Shown: piece by piece, positions 24,929-38,400 of the stretch
Layout: every line of letters starts with the position of its first letter
Position numbering within the stretch: position 1 is the stretch's first letter
Origin: Lingula anatina
Taxonomy: Eukaryota; Brachiopoda; Lingulata; Lingulida; Lingulidae
Assembly (NCBI RefSeq): GCF_001039355.2
Contig: NW_019775517.1
Span: 37,796 to 87,057, forward strand
Length of the DNA stretch: 49,262 nt
Reading direction: 5' to 3'
Notes under the pieces: generated by a model
Told to the model about the DNA's origin: nothing
Databases searched by the model: none
What the model saw: only the letters and a program-made list of their open reading frames with translations
Made by a program: the position numbers and the translations under genes

Positions 24929-25123
24929 CAAGAATTTCTGAAGGCTGTCAAGCAGGGAGATCTTGTCATCTCTCCTTGGACTGGCATTGGTCACATGGTC
25001 ATTGTCGATCAGGTGTCACTTCAACACATGCCAGTCTTCACGGTGTGGTCGTCAAATGAGACCGTCGTGCCTTTTACCCTCAGTGAGACGAAACCCGTGC
25101 GCTGGGGAAGACAGTGGTGCTGA
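24929..25123 (+). other. Unassigned coding-like open frame before the receptor gene
   Basis: A 64-codon open stretch ending in TGA at 25121-25123. It contains FLKAVKQGDLVISPW, TGIGHMVIVDQVS and SNETVVPFTLSE. It lacks an ATG at its start and is preceded by a possible acceptor (TTTCCAAG at 24925-24932). Base composition is richer in GC than the flanks, like an exon. It could be the last exon of an otherwise lost gene, a pseudoexon or chance. I do not recognise the sequence. Confidence 0.3.
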
Positions 25124-25152
25124 CCAATACTGCGGAGACCGCCGGTAGGAGT

Positions 25153-25237
25153 ATGAATATGAGGGAATTCAATATCATAACTGCAGTGGCGGCGTTTGCC
25201 GTCCTGTCTGCGACGACGTGTGCCACGGGGATGGGAG
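25153..25237 (+). CDS. Receptor exon 1: signal peptide
   Basis: MNMREFNIITAVAAFAVLSA followed by TTCATG: a short polar start, a hydrophobic core and small residues, as in a secretory signal. The exon ends in phase 1 at GGAG before GTAACG. A longer in-frame start at ATG 25114 would add 13 residues; 25153 gives the more normal signal peptide. Confidence 0.7.
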
Positions 25238-28200
25238 GTAACGTTGGTTTTTGTACTTTCCTTTCTATACTTGCCGTGCGAACAACCACACACCGTAACA
25301 GCGGTGAACATGAGCCCTTTTATCTCACAGCTGTGATTACCATGTCGGTTGTGGGTCACGTTTTTTTACTGAAACAGAAATCCATCGTTAATTTGCATAA
25401 TAAATAAAACTTTAATCTGGACAGTAGATGTATCACATATTTATAAGAAGAAAGCTAGCCGACAAAATAAATAATTAAAATGAAAAATAAAACAGACGAG
25501 TGTATTTTCATAACAAACTGAATTTAATGTTCCGTACTGTATTGTTCTGTTGGGAAAGGGATAATGCTCGCGTCAACCCGTCGATCAAATTCAGCCATCT
25601 ATATAAAGAATGACAAATTATCAAAAACACAACTATGGCATACTGTTGTGATGTTTTTACATAAAATAAAAAAGAACTGGTACTTATTTACTTGATGGAC
25701 TGATTTAAAGTGATTAATAAAGCCTGAAATTCGGAGAATGTTCAGAGAAAACGTCAAATGAAACGTTCGAGGAGTTTTAACAAGTCTTTTACTTGACACA
25801 AATTGCATGATCATCCATTTAAATCAATATTTTGCCTTTCATTTAAGTAGATGAAATTAAAAATATTGGGATTAAACAAGTAGTCTCATTTATTTAGGCA
25901 CGGAAAAAATTAACCGCAGTTGACAAATAAAAACCTATTTGCTTATTTGAAAATACGTAGCAAACTATTCAACAGCGCACAAATGTATATGTACCGAGGA
26001 CGAAAAGACAGTTTATTCGTCAAACACTGTCCTTTTGATTATACCTTTTCGTCATCAAGTGATGTAATAATTTTCTAACTAGCTTCTAGGTAATAGATGG
26101 CTTTTAATTCATTGATTATTTTAGAAAGGGTGTCATAATTAAATAAAATGATAAAGGTAGTTTTTACAATTCATTTATTTAAAAAGTTCAATTGCAAACC
26201 AGCTTATGATATTGTTTCCAAATTCGAGTAAAATATGATGATGCAGATTATGCGATGAATATTTATATAGTACCCCTATATGTTTACACTGTACTACACA
26301 CTGAACAAAAAATGTAAACGCCCCACGCAATACTTTTTAAAACTATCAACATTGTGAGTTATTTATATATTAAATCATAAAAAGGGACTTTTGTTGTTCA
26401 ATGTGCTACAGATTATTGTCCGTACTGTCCGTAGCTATACAGATTAGCCTACTGTCCGTACTGTCCGTAACTATACAGATTACTGTCCGTACTGTCCGTA
26501 GCTATACAGATTACAGATTCCGTAGCCCATTATATGTAATATAAATAATTCACACGTGACATTTATACTTTTGCTCAGTGTCTATATTTCAGGTATCTGT
26601 CCCAACTTTGAGGTGTTGCCAGGTTACGGTGAGGTGTGTGTGTCCCGGTCTATGGCCGAAAGCTGGGACCAGGCGGTGTACCGGTGTGCCAAGATGTGCG
26701 GACGGCTGTTCATGCCTAAAAATCCAACGGATGACCACGTGTTGGGAACGATACTGAACAGGTAATGGTTATATGGATTAGTTTTCACTTTTAGAACAAG
26801 CTTGTCTGTATCTGTTGTAATGACGTGTTTTATTTTCAAATAAGGTCGACATCCTTTCACTGCAATCTTTCAGAGGACAGGTAATTGATGTGCGTTTACT
26901 AACGTGACTACAATGGATACAATTAAAGTCAATAAGATCTATAAGTCGTTCTTACTATGTGTGAAGTTTCAATGAAAAGTCAGTGTATGTGTTACTGGCC
27001 TTTTGGCATCTTCACGCTTCACTACTGGTACAAATTAAGTGTACTCTAATATCTATCCACGACATAGAATTTAGTAAAAAAATATAAAGATCCTTGGGGG
27101 AAAGAGCTTTTCCTGACTCGTAAACCTATTGCATAATAATGAAAAACAAAAAAGTTACACACGTTTTCACGTATAGAACACAGACAATTAGTTTGTCTTG
27201 GACAGCTAAGTTAAACTATTATATATGTATTTTTTCTTAGTATATACTACCCCTGTATTTGATAACAATTGTTGATTTTAGAGAAGCTTCGACCATAGGA
27301 CTTTCATCCAACAAGCGGGTATGGTTAGGCGCCTACAGTAAAAACGGCAGTGCCCCCGTCTGGTCGGATTCAACCCTGATGGAGAGACCTACCCTCGCGT
27401 TCACGTCGTCCAGGTTAGGCTGTTCGGCATTGACGGCATACGTAGAGCCCTACAGAAGAACGGAGGACTTTGTGGCCGGCAACTATTCTTGCATCGGGCC
27501 GGTAACGGGCCATAATTTTGTGTGTATGAGAAGTAGCAGCTACCCTGTACCAAAAGGTGGGAGAAACTGGGTCTCGCTCCATCAAAGTGTGATTGGAAAA
27601 TAGGGCGCTGGTGGTGTTAGGTGTGTGTGCGCATACCTGCGTGCGTCCTTAATATTGTGGGCGTGCGTGTCGGGGTGGGCGTGTAAGTTTTAAGTCTGCT
27701 GTGGATGCAAGGTGTTTGGTTTATTGTTATATACTGGTACCTGTGACATAAAGTTGATCATAAGGCTAGGTGTTAAAATGTTTTGTGTTATGAAAACAAG
27801 TTTATATAGTAAATAATTGGCATTATCTGTTACGATGAAAAGTAAAAATTATCTTGATAATAAAACTTTACATACTGAGCGATTTATACTATACCTGAGC
27901 AGTCGAAGGCAATCATTGCTCTAAGTTTTTGTCTATCATGTACCTCTATTATAAAATTCATTTTTTTAGATATGTAAAAATGAATTAAATTAAAGGTCGC
28001 ATTTCCTTTGCATATTTCATGTAGGGTGCCTAGTCGATAGTTGCCCAATAGATGGCGTTCAAACACAAGCCTACGCGTACTACGATCCGTTCTCCAACAA
28101 CGCCACAGTGGAATGCAAAAGGGGCCACATATTTCCAGATGGAACGAAAAAGAAAGTACTAATCTGTGATAAGGGCAACTTTTTGGAAACACTTCCTCCT

Positions 28201-28481
28201 TGCATACGTAAGTGAGAAGCATCCCCTTTCTTTGACTCTTTCACGACAAGCGGACCTTAGAGAAAATGCCATCCTGTAACCCCTAAAGAGTACCCGTATC
28301 GTATCGGGATTCTCAGCAGGGCCTCTTTAAAGATGTTTTAGAAACAAAACACATTGATCACATTACCTTACCCATAAAATTGTGATTTTATTAACTTTGT
28401 TCACACACCTTTATGTATATTTGAAAAGAAAGTCGACCTTTGTTATAAAAAATCAGTGCGTAAAGGTGGAGTAAATTTTTT

Positions 28482-28533
<52 letters not shown>

Positions 28534-29694
28534 TTTAGATTTGTGGCTGTTCTAAGACCGGCATCTTCGACTCATTTGTTTATTTTTTTGGTCAAGTTAA
28601 GTCGGCGAGTAAAGCAAATTATTTCTCTGCCAGTTCAAAACTTTAGCGCTTTCAAGTTATCAGCGATTAACTATTTTACCCACACATTGCACAGAAAGGG
28701 TCCACATTGAAATACCAACAATTTCAAATAATTTTTATTTTCTGTATTGATATATATATCTAATACACATCCACATTTCAGTAATTGATGAGTATCTGGC
28801 AAGTTTGCCACCGAACTGGTCAGAGGGGAAGCACATCACTGCGGCCACACTGGTGGAACCGAGGCCACGTGTGCCAGCCTCAGGGACACCGTACCAGCGT
28901 CCAGTTATTGGTAGGACCTCTTTTCTTGCTGTCTTCAACTGGCATATAACAAGCAAATTGCAAACCGTAACTGCATACTAAGAATGTGCTAGTTCAGTAC
29001 ACTGTATTGCAAGCTCCGATATATAAACGAATCATCAGAGAGAAGTGATGGGCGAGGACGCCTGAATGTGCTTTTATGTATGACGCTGCGACAGATTAAA
29101 TGTTACAAAAACGTTTTATCCATTCCAATATTAGATAACAACAGGTGTAAGTAGAATTTAACTTTTGATAATCGTATAATTGTATTTACTGTGACAGATA
29201 CAGGCTGTCCAGACGGATGGACCCGGAGTCCAGCGCAACCACCATTCTGTTACAAGTTGTTTGAAACTCCCAAACTGGCACACGATGTCGCTGAGGCCTT
29301 CTGTGTTGTATCTGGAGGTCATTTGGTGAGCATCCTTGACGCTGAGGAACAGGCCTTCGTCCAGTCTATTGTAGGCATCGAGAATCCGATCAAACGCGTC
29401 GGTCACTACTTTCCAGTCACTCCCGTCAGTCCAGTATTCGAGATACCTAACTATTCTGGAGACGATATCCAGAAGCCAGATTTTCCTAGGTATATAGTAT
29501 TACTAGTTTACCTTGTTTACCTTGCTTCGGTCGACAAATGTAAAACTGTATACCAACAAGGGCAATATGACTGTGGGAATAAGGGTGCAAACACTTGCTT
29601 AGTTTTGTTTTGTTTTGTTGCGTGTTATTTTTTAGAGGGAAAAGTGGGAGCAGGGGTACCTCAGGCGTGGCGTTCTGTAACCCCTGGACCCGCC

Positions 29695-29746
<52 letters not shown>

Positions 29747-31750
29747 GACACAAACACACACAGACACAAACACACACACACACACACACACAGTCAAACA
29801 GTTCTGTGCCACTTTGACTTTTAGAGTGTAGCGTATTTAATACTTATGCTGACCAATCCTTTAAAAAGTCATGTCCACTAATGTGTATCTTTATCTATGT
29901 CATTAGTTCGCCAACTACTGATGAATGGTTTCACATCGGCCTTGACGGACAATCTCACTGGACTGACGGCAACAGCGTTAAATATCGGAACATGGCTTCT
30001 GAAGAAGTCGCTTACAACTGTGCCGGATTATTTTACGATTCGGAAGCACACGGGGTGTGGAAACCGCTAAATTGCAACGAGGAAGGGAGGTTTATGTGCA
30101 AGCGACCGAATGACAGGCGCCTGTGCTTTCCTGATTCCCACTTAGTAGACGACAATGTTCCAGTCTGTGTGAACAATTATCGACCTTGTCCCGTGGGTTA
30201 CAACTTTCGACACAGGTCTTCCTGTTACAAGTTATATATGACTGAACTTACTTGGGATATGGCTCGAGGGATCTGTGCTAATGATGGCGGCAATCTGGTA
30301 GATTTGGAAACTCAAGCAGAGCTTTCATTCATGGACCAATATATCGGCAGTCATACGCATATTGCCAGTAAGAAATGCCCCCCCCCCCCCATCTCTCTCT
30401 CTCTCTCTTTCTCTCGTTGCAATTGCAGTTCAAGTGGACTTTGGTAACCGAGATCAAGTCTGACATCTGACCTACTATATTTTCAGGTATATCTCCAAAG
30501 ATATGGGTGAACAGCACCAGTTGCGTGACATTATATTTGGGGCAGTTAACTGACACAAAATGCACAATGCAATTCCAATTCGTTTGCGAAATAGGTAGGC
30601 AATTATCTTATGGATATTTTTATAAAATTCGAGTTTTGCATGCACGCTAAATTACCAACGTGTATGAAATAGTGCACATTAATCCGAATGTGTCTAGCAT
30701 GTGTTAAACAAGATCAAAAGGCCTATTTTAGCGAAACGAGCATTGTTTTANATATATATATATATATATATATATATATACTGATCCACATTTCAGTAAT
30801 TGATGAGTATCTGGCAAGTTTGCCACCGAACTGGTCAGAGGGGAAGCACATCACGGCGGCCACACTGGTGGAACCGGGGCCACGTGTGCCAGCATCAGGG
30901 ACACCGTATCAGCCCCCAGTTATTGGTAGGTCCTCTTTTTTTACTGTCTTCAAATGGCATATAACAAGCAAATAGCAAACCCTAACTGCATACTAAGAAT
31001 GTGCTAGTTCAGTATACTGTATTGCAAGCTCCGATATATAAACGAAGCAATCAGAAAGAAGTGATGGTCGAGGACGCCTTTATGTGCTTTTATGTATGAC
31101 GCTGCAACAGATAAATGTTACAAAAACGTTTTATCTGTCCCAATATTAAAATAACAACAGTTGTAAGTACATTAAACTTTTGATTATCGTATAATTGTAT
31201 TTACCGTGACAGATACAGGCTGTCCAGACGGATGGACTCGGAGTCCGGCGCAACCACCATTCTGCTACAAGTTGGTTGAAACTCCCAAACTGGCACACGA
31301 TGTCGCTGAGGCCTTCTGTGTCGTATCAGGAGGTCATCTGGTGAGCATCCTTGACGCTGAGGAACAGGCCTTCGTCCAGTCTATTGTAGGCATCGAAAAT
31401 GCGGTCAATCCAGTCACCCCCATCAATCCAGTCACCCCCATCAATCCAGTCACCCCCGTCAATCCAGTCACTCCCGTCACTCCAGTATTTGATATCGAGT
31501 CACGTAACTATTCTGGAGATGGTTACGGGAAGTTTCCTACTAGGTATATCATATTACTAGTATGCCTTGTTTGCATTGCTTCGGTCGACAAATATAAAAG
31601 TGTATACCAACAAGGGCAATATGACTGTGGGAATAAGGGTGCAAACACTTGCTTAGTTTTGTCTTGTTTTGTTGCGTGTTATTTTTTAGAGGGAAAAGTG
31701 GGAGCAGGGGTACCTCAGGCGTGGCGTTCTGTAACCCCTGGACCTGCCTT

Positions 31751-31796
<46 letters not shown>

Positions 31797-32401
31797 GGTC
31801 ATACAGTTCTGTGCCACTTTGACGTTTAGAATGTTGCTGATTTAATACTTATGCTAACAAATCCATTAGAAAGCCATGTCCACTAATGTGTATCTTTATC
31901 TTTGTTATTAGTCCGCCAACTACTGATGAATGGTTTCACATCGGCCTTGACGGACTATTGCACTGGACTGACGGCAACAGCGTTAAATATCAGTACAACG
32001 CTTTTAGAGATGTCGCTTACAAATGTGCCGGGTTATTTTACGATTCACTCGATCCACCGGATAAACATGGGATGTGGAAACCGCTAAATTGCAATGAGGA
32101 AGGGAGGTTTATGTGCAAGCGACCGAATAACAGGCGCCTGTGCTTCCCTGATTCCCACTTAGTAGACGACAATGTCCCAGTCTGTGTGAACAATTATCGA
32201 CCTTGTCCCGCGGGTTACAACTTTCGACACAGGTCTTCCTGTTACAAGTTATATATGACTGAACTTACTTGGGATATGGCGCAAGAGATCTGTGCTAATG
32301 ATGGCGGCCATCTGGTAGATTTGGAAACTCAAGCAGAGCTTTCATTCATGGACCAATATATCGACAGTCATACGCATATTGCCAGTAAGAAATGCCCCCC
32401 C

Positions 32402-32453
<52 letters not shown>

Positions 32454-35400
32454 GCAATTGCAGTCCAAGTGGACTTTGGTAACCGAGATCAAGTCTGACC
32501 TCTGACCTACTATATTTTCAGGTATATCTCCAAAGATATGGGTGAACAGCACCAGTTGCGTGACATTATATTTGGGGCAGTTAACTGACACAAAATGCAC
32601 AATGCAATTCCAATTCGTTTGCGAAATTGGTAGGCAATTATCTTATGGATATTTTTATAAAAGTCGAGTTTTGCATGCACGCTAAATTACCAACGCGTAT
32701 GAAATAGTGCACATTAATCCGAATGTGTCTAGCATGTGTTAAACAATATCAAAAGGCCTATTTTAGCGAAACGAGCATTGTTTTGTTTAATTTAAAATTG
32801 TGCTGACTTACTTATTGAATTTAACTTTTTGTTTGCGTATTTTACGTTCACGTAAAAATATAGTATCTTACGTCACTTATCCCACGGGCTGTGTACAGAG
32901 CACGGGAGCACGTGTTTGTCGTTTTGCAAATATTACGAAATTTTGTTCAGATCACCCCTGTTTATTCGATCATTCGCAGAGTTATCGTTTCAGTCCTGTA
33001 TTTATTTGTTTTTATTTCAGATATGAACGATGTGTTTGATAAAGATGCTTACAGAACGTGCCACGATGTATTCCCGACTGGAATGAAAGCATGGATATAT
33101 CCATCATCAAACGTTCCCCCCATTTACGCCAGATGTGAAGAGGCGGAAATTGGAGGATACAACGACTTCACGATTTACGGTGACACAGATTATCAGTTTT
33201 CAAACAACAGCAATGTGTCTTTAGCTTACTCGTATAAGGAAAAAAGGCTGAATTTAAACTTTCTGTCCGCCATAACGGATGCATCATTAAATTGCGAACA
33301 GGTTAGTATGTTATTTACATAATCGTGTATGTATTATTATACTGCAGTAAGGTGTCTTGAATTTAGCTGTTACCTATAGTACAGTAAATATCACTTAAAT
33401 GAAACACATGAAGCAGGTCGTAATATTTTTTTGTGACTTTCTGGGCAATTTTATCAACATGAAGTTGCATTCGCCACCAAAGGTGCACTCTTTTAGACTT
33501 TGTACAATTATGTCTATAAAGAGAAGCGCCGCCCAGGTAACCCTGGGGCACAGAATGACAGTCAGCACAATGCACCGTGTAATTGTTTTTTTCTTTTTTT
33601 TTTTTTTTTTTTTGACGCATTCAAATTTACGCTTCGTACTAGATGGATCGGTCCCACTCCGCGGGGATTCTCGCTTAAAAGTGCAATCAGAAGAATCAGC
33701 TTAATAAGCAAAAATATATTTAATTACCCCCTAGCTGCTCGAGGAGGCGTGTCAGACAATTTAGCTGATATGACTGATTTCACCACAACGAGAATCCCCC
33801 GCAGAGTTGAACCGACCTGGTAACCAGTAATACGATGTCTGAATCTGAATGCTGTCGTAAAATTTGTCCGTCATTTGGAATGTAAGCTTACCGGCACAAA
33901 ACATTCGGTATCTCTTTGCCAGCACTGACTAAATAATTTCAAACAGTGAACACGCGTATGGCATACTGTAGAACGCTTTCGTCACGCCACACCGGCAATA
34001 TTTTGATCTATCGAATGTCAGAACTATGAGTGTATGACTTTGCATATTTTCACTCTCCTATGGTCTTATGCATTATGAGCTTAATCCTATTTCTTTTCAG
34101 CATATTGGAGTCAGCTGCATCAATGCGACCGTGTTTGGGGGCAGCACGTGGTGGACCTCGCGCCAGGGTTACCCAATCACGGGCTGGGGAGCACCAATCA
34201 ATAGTTCAAACTGCGCATGTAATGCAACCTTTCAGAATACGTGTGTGGATAGCAGGTAACCCGGATGTCTTACAATTGGCATGGATCCAAAATATTTTAG
34301 CAAACCAATGTGTGCATTTTGATCCATCCAGTTGTAGATTCAAACAGTTAATTTTTTTAGATAAAACATATCTGGACACTAGTTTCTTCTATTTTCCGTC
34401 AGAACTCGTACCATCTATGCACGAGTTGTTTTAGTTAAAGTTGTAAAATTATTTTAGTTAACAATTTTGCAAGAAATGCGAAGAAAATCCCCAATATGTT
34501 TCTCAAAATTTCGATGCGCTGTGGATTACAATATATCATGCCTCTTGTCAATCCAATGTTACAATTCGTAGAAGCCAGTCAATGCTGCAATGCTGTGAAA
34601 TATCTTATATTTCACAGCATTGCAGCATTGACTGTGAAATATAAGATATTTCACAGCATTGCAGCATTGACTGTGAAATATCTTATATCTACGAGTGCTG
34701 GTACATAACAAAAACGTTAAATGCCACAGAAATGAAATAAAGATGGTGTGTATAGCTCATCTGATTCCCCTAAAATTGTTTCAGATTTGCCTGCAACTGT
34801 CATTCTGGACAAGCAACGGCGGATATAGCTGTGATAGACGATAAACGGTACTTGCCGATAAGAGATCTGCATATTACGGGGTTAAACACACTTAATTCAT
34901 TTGTGAATGTGTCGACGCATGTAACGATCTGCGAAACGGGTAAGAGTTGGATGATACTACACAAGCACCGACGGGTGTGTTATCATATATACACTCAAGG
35001 AAAAAAGAAACGCAACATTTTAATTTTCGAAAATTCCTAAGAAATACGAGTGTATTTAGAAAAATGGCTTAGCATCATGATTTCACTCTAAGTTAGGATG
35101 AAGGCAGGTTAACAGATTTCTTGGTTCCGCTTGACTGATTGTAAGGACAATAAACCGTGCATTTCAGGATGGTTTATGCACACAAACTCATGTTTGAAAC
35201 TCAGAGTTGAGTTTTATCACTGGTTAATTGTGTTCAAGCCTTCTCTATAAAAGGGCACCAGAATGAAGCCAAAAACACACTTCTTCACAATGCCACGATT
35301 GTCGCAAGCAGAGAGAGATCTAGCTATTGACATGCTCCAAGCTGGACAGGGTTGTCTTGCTGTCACCATTACTCGTCTTGCTGAGCGATACCATGCCACT

Positions 35401-38400
35401 GGTTCCTCTAACGACTGCCCTCGTACTGGTCGCCCCCGTGTAACGATCGCTGCACAAGACCGCGCCAACCGGTTGGCACATCTCCGTGACAGGTTCCGGC
35501 CCGCTACCATTGGGACACACCACAGGCCAGTGTCGGCCAGAACCATCTGTAATCGCTTCCGCGCTGACAGTATCCGACCATATCGGCCATATGTTGGATC
35601 AGTACTCACCCACCAACATCGCCGAGCTCGGGTCGAATGGTGCACTGCACATCATCGTTGGACTTTGCAGAGGTGGTCCTAAGTCGTGTTCAGCGACGAG
35701 AAAAGGTTCCAGTGCTTCAGAGCAGATGACCGAGATCGGGTGTATAGGAGAGGTATGCCGAACCTTGTGTGCGCCAAGTGAACCGGTGGGGCGGTCCCAG
35801 TGTCATGGTTTGGGCAGCCATATCGGCAAAGCACCAGACAGACCTGGTTTTCATCGAAGGAAATCTCAATGGTCTCTGTTATTGGGATGAGATCCTGAGG
35901 CCTGTGGTGCTACCTTTTCCGGACCAAGTTGGGGCGGGAGCTCTATTCCAGCACGACAATGTGCGACCCCATGTGGCTCGTGTGTGCACCAACTTCTTGG
36001 AGGAGAATGACGTCCATATCCTGCCTTGGCCAGCCCTCAGTCCGGACTTAACTTCCATTGAAAATGTCTGGGATCTGCTCGGTTTGCGTGTCCGCCGTCG
36101 TGAACATCCTCCCGAAACTCGGCAGCAGCTGAGGGAGGCACTGGTGGAAGAATGGGCCGCGATTCCACAGGATCAACTCAGACACTATGCCGATCCATGA
36201 GGCGACGAATGTCCAGGATGCCAACGTGGGGTCACGTGAACTATTAACAGTATGATGCAATTTCTGCCACTTTTGCTTTTTTTTTTTTTTTTGGGGGGGG
36301 GGGGGGGGGGTGCTCTATTGTTTGGTTGTGTTATTGGACTCAAAAATGTGTAAATGCCAAAAAAGTTGGTCTCAGGATTAGAAATTGATGTAGGGTTCAT
36401 ATAAACCTGGCAGATCTCAAAATAAAATTATTCTGCCCCCCAAAAACTACCAAAACTGAGTGTTGCATTTTTTTCCTTGAGTGTATATAGCGGGTATAAA
36501 TGGACTGAATGGTTCTCACATCAGCCATGTAGATGTTGTTTGGACCAAAAAAATAGTGACGTGTCAAATTAGCAGCGGCGTGGTGTTAGTCTACAGTAAA
36601 ATGTCACCTTGTAATAAGGGGCCGCCGTGTTCCGCTCAGGCTGAGGACCTTGATTTAAGTCGTTGTAATAATCAGTTCCTGATTTTTGGCAGCGTTCAGC
36701 ACATTTATTATATTTCTTATGCCTACACATGATAGAAGATGTAAATCATTCCCACTTTGCTGCATTACACTCCCCTTTACCATTGTAAATAATACGTTGA
36801 AGCAAAAACCATTGTTCTTCTTTTCTTTGTCAGTTCTTGTCATGGATCTTGGAGTACTGGTTTCCAACCATACATATGACGTATACACGAAGTACAATAA
36901 GTACGCCCCAAACATACACACAGGTGGACGGAGCGTCTTATCAAAAGGGGACACTGTGTACAGTTTCACTCTACAAGACACCAACGACATTAGGATTTCG
37001 TTGGGTTATGAAGGCTGTGATGCCTTCATGGAATTATATGGCGCCATTGATCCTATGACGTCACAACCTCTGCCATCAAGCATAATTGTTAGAAACGACG
37101 ACGGCGATGTAAGATTAAATTCTAAGATTCGTGCTCGCTTACAGGGACAGCATACCTATTACTTGACGGTCAGTGCTTTTGAAGGCGATGCGGAGGAGCC
37201 TGATAGAATTACAATAATTATCGAAACCAGTGGTTCAGGCGGTTATTATCAGAGTAAGTATACTATCAGCGATTACCAAAGCAATCTCTGGTTTGTTTAA
37301 AAAAAACGGGCCTGAAACTCGGAGGTTCTTTAATCAGCAAAACAATTCATTGTTGCTAAAGAATTCAATTTGATTGCTATTATAACTGTCACCAATTTAC
37401 CTGTAGATTGTAAGGAACACTGTCGTTGTGAAATGGAAAGCGTGTATGGTCTCTTTTTTTTCAGCATTTGATGAAGAAATCGATCCATCAAAATTTTGCA
37501 TATGCTCGGGTTCTGATATCAACAGTGTGTGTAGGAGAGGGAGGTGTGAGTGTAAACCTGGGTTTGCACCGGATCATATGGGTAACTGTGAGAAAGGTAG
37601 ACTCTCTTTATTATTCAATATATCTGTTAACGTTTTCAACCTTGTCAAATCTTGTACAAACACGACTGAAATACAATGAACAACTGTAGCTGTTTTTTTA
37701 TATTTTCTCTAAATAAATATTGCCATATAATTTTTTTATGAATAAATTAAATATTAATATGATATCATAATATTTATATAATATTTCAATATAAATACTT
37801 GGAATGTTACGTCAGTGGTTTTATATTACTCTATAGTATCTTCTACAGTGTCATTGCCGTATGTTGATGTGTTGTTCTATATGGGGAATATAATCCGCAC
37901 TCCCTTCGATACACTACTTTCTATGGCAGTAACTTAAATGACATTTGAGATTCATCTTTGGAAATGGTATATTTGGTATTAAGTCTTTGTCGTTTAACTG
38001 TCTAAAGGTCGGCCATCATTTTGCTAAAAATAAACCATGTTGTGTACAGCTACTAGCACGGTATTAAAAATGATTATATTGGTTATAATTTAATTTGATT
38101 TTCCTCATGTTGAATTGTTTTGTCATCTCGTTCAGTGCTGGGAATGGATTGCAATCATGACCTGGATTGCGCAAGTTACGTATATGGCAGCCATTGTGTC
38201 CTTGACGAGCCTTTTGGGACAGTGTGCAAATGCAAACCTGGTTGGTATGAGAGGAATTTCGAGTGCTGTAAGTAGATCCATATTTCATAATTTTTGATGA
38301 ATCTGAAAAATGATACAATTTTGTTTCTCACAATGAATGCACGCAACATTGACATGCATTATGAGTAAGAAGATGCAGCAAAATTAGATGTACCGGTACT

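Noticed and set aside
29490-29817. Long extension of the CTLD 2 open frame into CT and CA repeats
   Set aside because: The frame runs past a good donor (CTAG/GTATAT) into microsatellite DNA; the next exon at 29907 joins in phase, so the extension is intronic. The same applies at 31544-31829.
35217-35645. Minus-strand open frame of 142 codons across the Tc1 element
   Set aside because: It is the antisense shadow of the transposase, which has clear plus-strand motifs.
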